This document shows, piece by piece, positions 37,504 through 45,971 of a stretch of DNA of 63,801 bases. A program made the position numbers and the translations under genes. The stretch comes from Oscillatoriales cyanobacterium. GTDB taxonomy: Bacteria; Cyanobacteriota; Cyanobacteriia; Cyanobacteriales; Laspinemataceae. The notes under the pieces were generated by a model. It worked only from the letters and a program-made list of their open reading frames with translations. It did no database searches and was not told the DNA's origin. Location: assembly GCA_011390955.1 (NCBI GenBank), contig JAABRM010000042.1, positions 1-63,801 on the forward strand, written 5' to 3'. Position 1 is the stretch's first letter. Each line of letters starts with the position of its first letter.

Positions 37504-37570
37504 CCGCGTCCTGTATGCCACCGTTCCGCGATCGCCTTGCCAGTCCTGCCTGATACCACCGCTTTCCACT

Positions 37571-37830
37571 CCAGAAACCGGGTTTCTTAAGTTAACCTTT
37601 GCCACCAACCAAAAATTGTCATAGAAACCCGGTTTCTTTGACCAGAGCATCTACACCCCAGAAACCGGGTTTCTTAAGTTAACCTTTGCCACCAACCAAA
37701 AATTGTCATAGAAACCCGGTTTCTTTGAAAGCCAACCGGGTTTCAAAGAAAGTCGAAGTCGATTCCGAATCTATGTAGGGGCTGCTGGGTCGGCAGACAT
37801 TTTTCATAGAAACCCGGTTTCTTGGCAATA
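37571..37830. repeat. Tandem AGAAACCGGGTTTCT repeat block
   Basis: An 88-nt unit (AGAAACCGGGTTTCTTAAG, a middle ACCTTTGCCACCAACC, then TAGAAACCCGGTTTCTTTG) is present twice, at 37571-37644 and 37659-37727. Further single palindromes follow at about 37735 and 37808. AGAAACCGGGTTTCT is self-complementary. This is the densest occurrence of a repeat found also at 9363, 45700 and 48777. The spacer 37189-37909 has no gene. Confidence 0.85.
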
Positions 37831-37909
37831 AAGTAAAACCCGATCGATTTCCCTTCAAACTATGAAGATCCAGAAGGAAAACCCATAAGTCATAAGGTGA
37901 TTCTCTGCC

Positions 37910-40900
37910 ATGATGGAAAATAAAATACACGGCTGCTACCAAATTATTAAAACCTTTAAAAAAGGAGCATTTGGCAAAACATTAGTAGCAGAATATCATC
38001 CCGATTTAGAAGCAGATCCGCAACGAGGCGAAGGCACGGTGACGACCAAATCCTCATGGGTTAAGGGCGATCGCTGTATTCTCAAAATCCTGCAAACTTC
38101 CAGTAATCATGCATATATTTTAGATGAAGCCCAAAAACGCTTTAATACGGAAGTAAAAAAGTTAGAAAAATTAGGGCATCATCCTCAAATTCCTTCAATA
38201 TTAGACTTTTTTATTGAAAATAATCAACTATATGTAGTTGAAGAATTTATTGATGGGCAAGATTTAAGCCAAGAAATTTGTGAAGGAAAATCTTGGCCAG
38301 AATCTCAGGCGATCGCTTTATTATATAATGTCCTAGAGGTTTTGGAGGTAATCCACGAACAAGGGACAATCCACCGCAATATTAAACCCTCGAATTTAAT
38401 CCGCCGCTTTTCTGATTATCAAATTGTGCCGATTGACTTTGGTTCGCTGAAAGAAATTGAAACCTTAGTTCTCAGCTTTGGCGGCAATGTTACTACCTCC
38501 ATGATTGGCACTCCAGGTTATATGCCCATCGAACAACTTGGGGGCAAAGTTTATGCTAATAGTGATATTTATGCCCTGGGAATTACCGCCATTCAAGCGT
38601 TAACAGGGATGCATCCAACTAAGTTAGAGCGAGATATTAAAACCGGGGAATTGCTTTGGCAACATTTGGTGCAATGTCGCCAAGAGTTAATCGATATTTT
38701 AACCCTGATGGTGCATCCAGATTGGGAGCAGCGCTACCAATCTGCCACCGATGTTTTAAGAGACCTTCAGGGTTTCCATGAAATTGGCGAAACTATCGAA
38801 AACCGTTATAAGATTATTAACTTTTTAGGGGAGAGTTCTTTTTGCAAAACTTATTTAACTCTTGACCGAGAACGGGGCAATTCCCCTTGCGTGCTGAAAA
38901 AAATTGAACCCCATAAGGTCGTTCGCGACAGCGGTGCGGAGCACTTTCCGTTTCCGTTTTGGGAAGCGAGAATTTTATTTGATACGGAAGCGCAAAATCT
39001 GCAACGGCTGGGCACCCACGATCGCATTCCCAGACTTTTAGATGATTTTCCCGGTGAAAGCGGATTTTATCTGGTTCACGAGTTTGTTCAAGGTAAGTCT
39101 TTGGCGGAAGAAATTAACGAGCGACGCTGGAAAGAATCAGAGGCGATCGCGCTGTTGCAAGATGTGTTGAATACATTGACTTTTGTGCATCAGCAAAATG
39201 CGATCCACTCCAATATTCATCCAGCGAATTTGATTCGCCGTTCCAGTGATGGTCAACTGGTGTTGTTAGATTTTGGCTCAGTTAAACAAATTAGTACAAT
39301 GGCGTTGGATGACCAAGGTCAGCTAATTAATACTGGGTCTGTGGGAACTGTGGGTTATACGCCCAAAGAACAACAAGCGGGCAATTTACGCCCGAATAGC
39401 GATATTTATGCCCTGGGGATGACGACAATTCAAGCTTTAACTGGAGTTCATCCCAGTCAATTAGAAACCGATCCGCTTTCCGGAGAAGTGGGTTGGCGAC
39501 ATTTAACCCAGGTGAGCGATCGCCTCGCTGCCATTATCGATAAAATGACTCATGCTTATTTTCGCGAGCGATATCAATCCGCCGCCGAAGTTTTAAAAGA
39601 CATGGCTTTGTTGCCCGGTGCATTATCCGGTACGCAGTCATTTGTAGACAACTTGGCCATAACATCAACGGAACCGACAGTCGTGCCGTCGGTGACAAAA
39701 CCGCAGCCTTCCCAGGTGACAGAAAGGGTGATAGAAAATCCCGCTCCTAGCGATCGCCCCTGGTCGAATGATGAGGCAACCTCCCCTGAGGAGTCACCAG
39801 AAAATTCACTTATTACCAATCTTGCCAAAGTCACCTTACCTTTTTCTGAAAAAATCTGGTTGCAGGTGTTGTCGGTGACGGGAGGCATTTTATTGTTAGT
39901 AGCGCTGACCGGGGGAACGGTTTTATGGATTAACGCTCAAAAACATCGCCGTCTGATCGCTGAGGCTGATGCGGTGATTCAAGAAGCATCCGCACAGTTA
40001 GATTTACGCCAAGCTTTAGAAGCGGAAGAACTTTGTAATCAAGCTCTGGCGATTAAAGAAAACTATTCTTATGCTTGGAAATGTCGGGGGGATGCCCTGT
40101 TTCTCTTACAACGATATCCAGCGGCTTTAGTGGCTTATCAAAAAGCCACGGAACTTGATGGCAAAAATCCTAAATTTTGGAATAACCAAGGGGAGGTATA
40201 TTCTCAGTTAAGTAATTACAATGAGGCTTTGGCTGCCCACGATCGCGCCTTAAAACTAGATCCCCGAAATGCTCAAGGGAAAAAAGGACGGGCGATCGCT
40301 TTAATCGGCTTAAAAAAATATCCCGAAGCTTTGGCAGAGTTGCAAGAGGGGGTATCTTTCGATCCAGAAGATCCAACCCTCTGGGAATATCAAGGATTAG
40401 TCCACGAACGACTAGAAAAACCTCAAGAATCCGTCCTCGCTTATGAAGAATCGGTGGCAGTTTACGATCGCCAATTAGAAAGTAAACCCAATGACTTAAT
40501 TCTTTGGATTGAACGGGGACGAATTTTAAGCAAACTCCGACGTTATGAATTGGCGCTGGATTCTTACGATCGCGCCCTAAAAATCAATCCTAATTTCTAT
40601 TTAGCTTGGAATGCTAAAGCCACGACATTCTATGAAATGGAAAAATTTGAATTGGCTCTCGATGCTTACAATAAAACCGTAGAAATCAACCCCAATTTCT
40701 ATATCGGATGGCACAACCGAGCCTCCTTACTCAGTGTTGGCTTAGAACGCTACGCAGATGCGGTCAAATCTTACGAGCAAGCTCTGAAACTGAATCCCAG
40801 TTTTTATCATGCGTGGCGCGATCGCGGGATTGCTTTAGCGGAAATTAAACAATATGAAGAAGCGATTAAATCTTTTGATGAAGCGATTAAAATTGAAGCC

Positions 40901-41146
40901 AATGACTATCCCTCTTGGGTCAGTCGGGGTATGGCTTTAACTGAATTACAGCGAGATGAAGAAGCGCTCGTATCTTTTAATCGGGCGATTCAAATTTATC
41001 CTAACGATCCATTTGCTTGGACTCAGCGGGGGTTGTCTTTGGAATACCTGAAACGGACTGAAGAGGCGATCGCTTCTTATAATAAAGCCATTGAAATTCA
41101 ACCGAATTTCACCCCCGCAATTAATGCTAGAAGTCGATTAAAATAA
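37910..41146 (+). CDS. Tandem protein-kinase-fold (pseudokinase) TPR membrane protein
   Basis: A 1078-residue protein. Two kinase-fold domains (about 8-287 and 298-568) precede a linker, one membrane helix (about 650-676) and some eleven TPR motifs (about 690-1078). Domain 1 keeps the Gly-loop (KGAFGKT), Lys59 and DFG (176-178), but the catalytic loop is HRN (155-157), not HRD. Domain 2 has Lys330 and DFG (454-456), a degraded Gly-loop (ESSFCKT) and HSN (433-435) with IHPAN in place of IKPSN. Both lack the catalytic Asp, so both are predicted pseudokinases that may still bind nucleotide. The TPRs would be on the other side of the membrane or tethered to it. ATG 37910 has AAGGTGA about ten bases upstream. 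The CHAT gene follows on the same strand. Function unknown. Confidence 0.9.
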   Translation: MMENKIHGCYQIIKTFKKGAFGKTLVAEYHPDLEADPQRGEGTVTTKSSWVKGDRCILKILQTSSNHAYILDEAQKRFNTEVKKLEKLGHHPQIPSILDFFIENNQLYVVEEFIDGQDLSQEICEGKSWPESQAIALLYNVLEVLEVIHEQGTIHRNIKPSNLIRRFSDYQIVPIDFGSLKEIETLVLSFGGNVTTSMIGTPGYMPIEQLGGKVYANSDIYALGITAIQALTGMHPTKLERDIKTGELLWQHLVQCRQELIDILTLMVHPDWEQRYQSATDVLRDLQGFHEIGETIENRYKIINFLGESSFCKTYLTLDRERGNSPCVLKKIEPHKVVRDSGAEHFPFPFWEARILFDTEAQNLQRLGTHDRIPRLLDDFPGESGFYLVHEFVQGKSLAEEINERRWKESEAIALLQDVLNTLTFVHQQNAIHSNIHPANLIRRSSDGQLVLLDFGSVKQISTMALDDQGQLINTGSVGTVGYTPKEQQAGNLRPNSDIYALGMTTIQALTGVHPSQLETDPLSGEVGWRHLTQVSDRLAAIIDKMTHAYFRERYQSAAEVLKDMALLPGALSGTQSFVDNLAITSTEPTVVPSVTKPQPSQVTERVIENPAPSDRPWSNDEATSPEESPENSLITNLAKVTLPFSEKIWLQVLSVTGGILLLVALTGGTVLWINAQKHRRLIAEADAVIQEASAQLDLRQALEAEELCNQALAIKENYSYAWKCRGDALFLLQRYPAALVAYQKATELDGKNPKFWNNQGEVYSQLSNYNEALAAHDRALKLDPRNAQGKKGRAIALIGLKKYPEALAELQEGVSFDPEDPTLWEYQGLVHERLEKPQESVLAYEESVAVYDRQLESKPNDLILWIERGRILSKLRRYELALDSYDRALKINPNFYLAWNAKATTFYEMEKFELALDAYNKTVEINPNFYIGWHNRASLLSVGLERYADAVKSYEQALKLNPSFYHAWRDRGIALAEIKQYEEAIKSFDEAIKIEANDYPSWVSRGMALTELQRDEEALVSFNRAIQIYPNDPFAWTQRGLSLEYLKRTEEAIASYNKAIEIQPNFTPAINARSRLK
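38920..38962 (+). repeat. Dispersed repeat in frame inside the second pseudokinase domain
   Basis: CGTTCGCGACAGCGGTGCGG followed by AGCACTTTCCG matches the intergenic repeat at 21616-21645 at most positions. It encodes VVRDSGAEHFPFPF, an extra loop between the nucleotide-binding Lys330 and the helix C region. Confidence 0.65.
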
Positions 41147-41295
41147 TTTTTGGTTGGTGGTTGTTTGTTCATGGTTGGTGGTTGGGTAGGGATTCTTTGG
41201 TGGTTGTTTCTTGAACAACCAACAACCCACAACCAACAACCAACAACTAACAAAGAACAAAGAACAAAGAACAAAGAACAAAGAACAAAGAACAA
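41147..41295. repeat. Heptanucleotide arrays between the pseudokinase and CHAT genes
   Basis: TTGGTGG/TTGTTTG-type units near 41150-41210 switch to AACAACC and AACAAAG units (41215-41295). The last run is AACAAAG repeated about seven times. The halves are inverse-complementary in style. This fills the whole 165-nt gap between two same-strand genes. Confidence 0.85.
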
Positions 41296-41311
41296 TTAGG
41301 GCAGAAGAATT

Positions 41312-44300
41312 ATGCAAGTCAATCAAGTCAGTCTAATTAACTACAAGATTCTCCATCAAAGCTTAGGGGGATTTAGAGCAACTCAGAAACTTCTGGTCAA
41401 TTCATCCAATATTTTACCGATCGCCTTTTTACTCTTGCCCTCAGTCGCACAATCTCAAACCGTAGATAATGTTTACCGGGAACAGCAGATAAATAATTTG
41501 ACCAATCGATTAGATCCCCAAAATATGCTGAATCAGCCGGGTAATTTATCCACAAAGTTATTATTAAACTTAGGAGAAAATCAAACTCTAAACCAGCGAA
41601 AATATTCAGGAATAAATTCAGCAGTAATGCTGTTAGATACATTGGCTTTATTTGACAATAAAAATGAGTTATTGGATGCGGATGGCATCACGGGAGGATT
41701 ACCTAAACTTTGGGACAGTGTTTATGATATTAATTATGATAGTAATATTGAACCAGAATTTTGGCAGACTGGGGCTGAGGTGATTAAAGCGATCGCTGCC
41801 CGGGTTCAAGGGGATACTTCGGAGGAAGTTATTAATGATTCAGGGGTTTATCGCAGTTTAATTATTGGGGCAACTCTGAATAATCATCTGAATAATCAAT
41901 TAAATTTGTTGCCCACAGCAGCCCAAAAGCAAAAAAGTTCAGCGTTTAGTTTAGATTTACGGGAAAATTTGCCGGTAAATCATCAATCTGATGCAGGATT
42001 AAGCCCTGAAAATAATAATTTAGAGCATAATTTATTTAGTGGATTTTTTCTAGAGTCTACTGGGGGAATTGACTCCGAAAATTTAACAATTTATTCGGAA
42101 AATTTAGAAGGAAAAGGAATGACCTTTTCTCTGAGTAATATTTTCGGTAATTCAGAGACGTTTTCCCCAGGAATAGCCTCTGCTTTGCTCATAGATAATT
42201 CCATTCCACCAGAGATATTATTGTCTGAAGGATTTAGAGATATTTTAAATCCAGAAAATATCGCAGTCAATCCGGTAAATTATCAGACACTCATTGCCCC
42301 AGAAATTCCTTATGTTTATGATGGTTATGAAAATATAACGGTTGCCGCAATTAACCCCGATGAGAATATCTTGGAGGAGACGGTTTTTCAGCCATCAGAA
42401 ATTAACGATCCTTGGCAAGAAACACCCGCAAAAGTTAATTTTCCGGCATGGAGTGGTTTTTCCCCCGAATTTAACGGCGTTATATCGCCATCAGCGCAGA
42501 TATCTGAATCCGGGGAAAATGCAGTTATTTTAAATAGTAATAACCATAGTAATAACCCTCGAACGACGGCGAATGCTAATCCAGAAATAAAACCAGAAGT
42601 AAACCGAGAAATCAAGCCAAACCCTATCGGCAAAAATGCAATGTCTTGGAGTGGTTTGCCTCCAGAGTTTAGCCAAGAAAATCGCGATTCCCGTAAGGGA
42701 TCCGCTGCACGGAATCGCCCACCAGTAAATCAGAAATCCGGGGAAAGAATGGCGAGTGGGTTAGATTCAATTGTCTTAGATCAAATTGCCGATGCACTAC
42801 CGCCACAAAGTCCACCGAAAAATACTCTGTCTTGGAGTGGGTTGCCATCAGAATTTAGCCCAACAAGCGGCGATTTAAATCCAGTTAATCAACCAAATCA
42901 AGCATATTTCGATCGCCGTCTATCTTGGCAAGATGCTCGGATTTCCGCATCCTGGGGCAATTATAAGCAGGGAACTGTGGGAAATCAATCATTCTCCCCT
43001 CCAGAACCCATTGAGAATTCGACCAGTTTCTCTAATTCACAGAGTAACCTCGATTCAGTGGCGGATTCATTCCCAGATTCAAGCATAACCCGCACCGGAG
43101 AAATTGCGGAATTGGCGCCATCCAACCACCAACCACCGATCGCTTACCACCGATCGCTTACAATCAACCAACAACAAACAACAATCAACCACCAACCAAC
43201 AACCAACAACCAACAACCAACAACAAAAATCAATCTATCCAGTACATCGCTGACTTCCGCATCTCCAGTTGCCCTAGGATTGCCAACAGTTCCGCCCCTA
43301 TCTTTACCGATCGCGGAGGGGATTAAATCAGCGCCCCCCCTTTCCCGTTTCTTCACTCCAGTAGTGCCGTCCTTTGGTGCGGAATTCCCCAACCAAACTC
43401 AGCGGGAAAATAATTCTGAAAATAATTCTGAAAATAACTCTGAAAATAACTCTGAAAATAACTCTGATACAATTCAGGCGAAAGTTTTAGATTCTCCAGT
43501 CAGCTATCTGACCGATCGCCAATCCTGGTCAGAGGCTTATTCCTCATTAATTAATCGCGATTTACAAAACTCTTTAGAGGCGATCGCTTTAACCACCAAT
43601 TCCACCCCTGGGGTTGTGTATGTTTTGGCATTTAGCGATTACATAGAATTAATGTTGCTGTCTCCCGGACAGCCGACAATTCGGCGAATCGTCCACCATG
43701 CCAACCGGGACTTACTCAATGCCACGGTACAAGGGTTAATTGCCGATGTTACTAATCCCCGAACCTTGGGTAGCGATCGCTATTTATCCTCGGCACAACA
43801 ACTATATCAATGGTTAATTAGTCCTATTGAAAGGGAATTAGGCGATCGGGGAATTGATACTTTAATGTTTTCTCTCGATCCGAATATCCGATCGCTGCCC
43901 CTCGCGGTTTTGCATGATGGTCAAAAGTTCTTAGTAGAAAAATATCGTCTCAGCTTAATTCCCAGCCTGAATTTAACGGATCTCAGCTATCAAAACCTCG
44001 CCCACTCAGGGGTATTAGCAATGGGGGCGTCGGAATTTGCCGATCCGAGAATTCAACCGTTGGATCAAGTTCCTCTGGAATTATCCGCGATAGTGTTCCA
44101 CACCGCTGCCGCGAACGCCCAAAATCGTCCGAGTCAAGTACATATCAATGAAGCATTTACCCCAGAAAATCTCAAATATCAAAGCGATCGAGGGAATTAT
44201 CAGATCGTTCACCTAGCCACCCACGTTGAATTTAATCCAGAAAATACCCAAAACTCCTATATTCAATTTTGGAATAGCCGACTAACCCTGCATGAAATTC

Positions 44301-44749
44301 AGGAAATCGGGTGGCAACACCAACCATTAGAACTCCTGGTAATGAGTGGCTGTGAAACCGCCTTCGGCAGTCCCAATGCCGAACTAGGTTTTGCCGGGTT
44401 AGCGGTGCAAAATGGCGTCAAATCTGTCCTCGCGAGTCTTTGGCAAGTGGATGACCAAGGAACTTTCGGCTTAATGAGTGAATTTTATCGCCACCTGAAT
44501 TCCCAAACCCAGACCATTAAAGCAGAAGCCTTGCGGCAAGCGCAGTTAGCGATGCTGCAAGGCAAAATTCACATAGAAAATGGTCAGTTGACTTGGGTAG
44601 ATGACAATCCGCAGACATACTCTCAGTCCTTAGTGGGAGAAATTGGGTTAAACCATCAACAGGAAAATATCTCCTCCCAGACCCAGAGAAAAAATCTAGC
44701 CCACCCGTATTTTTGGGCGGCGTTTACCTTAGTCGGTAATCCTTGGTAG
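41312..44749 (+). CDS. CHAT-domain (caspase-like) exported protein
   Basis: An 1145-residue protein. Residues 28-50 (VNSSNILPIAFLLLPSVAQS) resemble a signal peptide. Residues 55-780 are Asn/Ser/Pro-rich and mostly disordered. Three copies of a WSGxxPEF motif stand near 379, 445 and 508. The C-terminal 320 residues are a CHAT domain with the peptidase dyad HLATH (His971) and MSGCETAFG (Cys1014), then LASLWQVDD and a HPYFWAAFTLVGNPW end typical of the family. CHAT proteins belong to the separase/caspase clan; whether this one cleaves proteins is unproven. The usual TPR partner is not fused, but the upstream gene encodes eleven TPRs. Three kinds of DNA repeat lie in frame in the disordered part. 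Domain call firm. Confidence 0.88.
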   Translation: MQVNQVSLINYKILHQSLGGFRATQKLLVNSSNILPIAFLLLPSVAQSQTVDNVYREQQINNLTNRLDPQNMLNQPGNLSTKLLLNLGENQTLNQRKYSGINSAVMLLDTLALFDNKNELLDADGITGGLPKLWDSVYDINYDSNIEPEFWQTGAEVIKAIAARVQGDTSEEVINDSGVYRSLIIGATLNNHLNNQLNLLPTAAQKQKSSAFSLDLRENLPVNHQSDAGLSPENNNLEHNLFSGFFLESTGGIDSENLTIYSENLEGKGMTFSLSNIFGNSETFSPGIASALLIDNSIPPEILLSEGFRDILNPENIAVNPVNYQTLIAPEIPYVYDGYENITVAAINPDENILEETVFQPSEINDPWQETPAKVNFPAWSGFSPEFNGVISPSAQISESGENAVILNSNNHSNNPRTTANANPEIKPEVNREIKPNPIGKNAMSWSGLPPEFSQENRDSRKGSAARNRPPVNQKSGERMASGLDSIVLDQIADALPPQSPPKNTLSWSGLPSEFSPTSGDLNPVNQPNQAYFDRRLSWQDARISASWGNYKQGTVGNQSFSPPEPIENSTSFSNSQSNLDSVADSFPDSSITRTGEIAELAPSNHQPPIAYHRSLTINQQQTTINHQPTTNNQQPTTKINLSSTSLTSASPVALGLPTVPPLSLPIAEGIKSAPPLSRFFTPVVPSFGAEFPNQTQRENNSENNSENNSENNSENNSDTIQAKVLDSPVSYLTDRQSWSEAYSSLINRDLQNSLEAIALTTNSTPGVVYVLAFSDYIELMLLSPGQPTIRRIVHHANRDLLNATVQGLIADVTNPRTLGSDRYLSSAQQLYQWLISPIERELGDRGIDTLMFSLDPNIRSLPLAVLHDGQKFLVEKYRLSLIPSLNLTDLSYQNLAHSGVLAMGASEFADPRIQPLDQVPLELSAIVFHTAAANAQNRPSQVHINEAFTPENLKYQSDRGNYQIVHLATHVEFNPENTQNSYIQFWNSRLTLHEIQEIGWQHQPLELLVMSGCETAFGSPNAELGFAGLAVQNGVKSVLASLWQVDDQGTFGLMSEFYRHLNSQTQTIKAEALRQAQLAMLQGKIHIENGQLTWVDDNPQTYSQSLVGEIGLNHQQENISSQTQRKNLAHPYFWAAFTLVGNPW
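42681..42720 (+). repeat. Palindromic repeat in frame in the CHAT gene
   Basis: ATCGCGATTCCCGTAAGGGATCC followed by GCTGCACGGAATCGCCC, with inverse-complementary ends (GCGATTCC/GGAATCGC). It encodes NRDSRKGSAARNRP within the disordered region. Confidence 0.6.
43170..43232 (+). repeat. Heptanucleotide array in frame in the CHAT gene
   Basis: AACAACC units (four or five intact, preceded by degenerate AATCAACC units) are read as a seven-residue repeat (PTTNNQQ). This is the same array type as the intergenic ones and shows that it has entered a coding region without breaking the frame. Confidence 0.85.
43405..43466 (+). repeat. 12-nt tandem repeat encoding NNSE
   Basis: GAAAATAAYTCT is repeated five times, giving (ENNS)n. 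It lies about 30 residues before the folded C-terminal region and is a likely length-variable linker. Confidence 0.85.
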
Positions 44750-44752
44750 ATG

Positions 44753-45412
44753 CTAGTTTTGCGAGGGAACTAGGGGTTTATTCACAAACACAATCACACC
44801 ATTTTGGGTGCGTAAAGTGCTGGTGATTTCGACATCCTGATTGAGTACAAAGCGATCGTCACTGGCATTTCCTTGAATGGTCAGGGTAGCACCACTTAAA
44901 GTCTGGATTTCCCCGGACTCTAGCTGGGTTTGAGTCACCGCGCCCGGAACAATATGGTAACGCAGAATCTTTTCCAGGGTTTCTGGATTGGCGCGAATTG
45001 CCGGATCCAAGGTTTGCCAAGCTTCGTTGGTGGGAATAAACACTGTATATAATATAGTGTTGCCTTGACTGTTATCTTGGCTGCTTAAGGTTTCCGTCAG
45101 CCCGAACTGCTGCAAGTCTTGGGCGATCGCACTAAAATCCCAACCATAAGTAATCGCACTTCTCAAAGTACCGCTGACAGTCCCGTCAACGGTGCGACTT
45201 GGCCCATAGATTGGACCGCTAAAAATAGTCACATAAGGGTTGGATCTTTCATAGCGTGGGGAAGCCCAAACAACATTGCTGCCCAACATTAGACTCATCC
45301 CCAGTGTCAGGAACACCCCGGCTAACTTATGCAAGTTGACCGCAAATCCTTGGGGGGAATTTTCAGCTTTCCCAGACCCATTTAACCAGTCGAAAGTGTA
45401 TTTCTGCTTCAT
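44753..45412 (-). CDS. Fasciclin (FAS1) domain exported protein
   Basis: A 219-residue protein with a hydrophobic signal segment (about 28-50, LAGVFLTLGMSLMLGSNVVWAS) and one FAS1 domain (about 80-216). The FAS1 H1 and H2 boxes are recognisable as TVFIPTNEAWQTL and LRYHIVPGAVT, with VIFVNKPLV at the end. FAS1 proteins are extracellular or periplasmic adhesion modules. It is convergent with the CHAT gene and the stops are only three bases apart. The long N-terminal region before the signal (27 residues) is unusual, and the true start could be an internal codon. Function inferred as envelope-associated. Confidence 0.88.
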   Translation of the reverse strand: MKQKYTFDWLNGSGKAENSPQGFAVNLHKLAGVFLTLGMSLMLGSNVVWASPRYERSNPYVTIFSGPIYGPSRTVDGTVSGTLRSAITYGWDFSAIAQDLQQFGLTETLSSQDNSQGNTILYTVFIPTNEAWQTLDPAIRANPETLEKILRYHIVPGAVTQTQLESGEIQTLSGATLTIQGNASDDRFVLNQDVEITSTLRTQNGVIVFVNKPLVPSQN

Positions 45413-45971
45413 AGCCTTTTCTCAGAAGATTACAACATCATTATCAGTAGTGCCCTGATGGGATTAATGATGGTACAGAGAGGTTTGGCGCGATCGAATG
45501 CGATCGCGGGCTGCTTAATCGGGTCGCTTGATATAGGTGGCAAGTTGTCTAAAGACCGGGACTTGCCACCTTGTCTCGGCTTTGAATTGTTGCATAGCTG
45601 CATAGCTGTTAAAGAGCGATCGCTGTACCTTTGCTGTTAATTTCCCCAAATTCTACCAAGTCATAAGCCGGGTAATTGACGACCATCTCTGTCACTCAAC
45701 CAAGAAATCGGTTTCTTAAAGAAACCCGGTTTCTAACCCGGTTTCTTGGTTTTGATTTTTTTGTTACTAACATTTAATCACCCGGATAATTTGTTGGTAG
45801 AAATAGGGAATTTTCGCAGATAAAAGCATTATACAATTAACCCTCAAATATCGTCAATTTTTTCGGTATATTTCCTGGTGAATATTTTCTTTAGAAAAAA
45901 TATTGTCAGGTTGGTGCTGCTTAGGATACTCTGTAAGGGTAAAATCTAGGGAACTATGTGTGAGGAAAGAA
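45413..45971. other. Spacer between divergent fasciclin and DUF3352 genes
   Basis: About 560 nt. It contains GCGATCGAATGCGATCGCGG near 45489, a GCATAGCTGCATAGCT direct repeat near 45594 and a strong block of the GAAACCGG family at 45705-45750 (three palindromic copies). No gene is supported; a 60-codon frame at 45458-45640 has no ribosome binding site. Confidence 0.55.
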
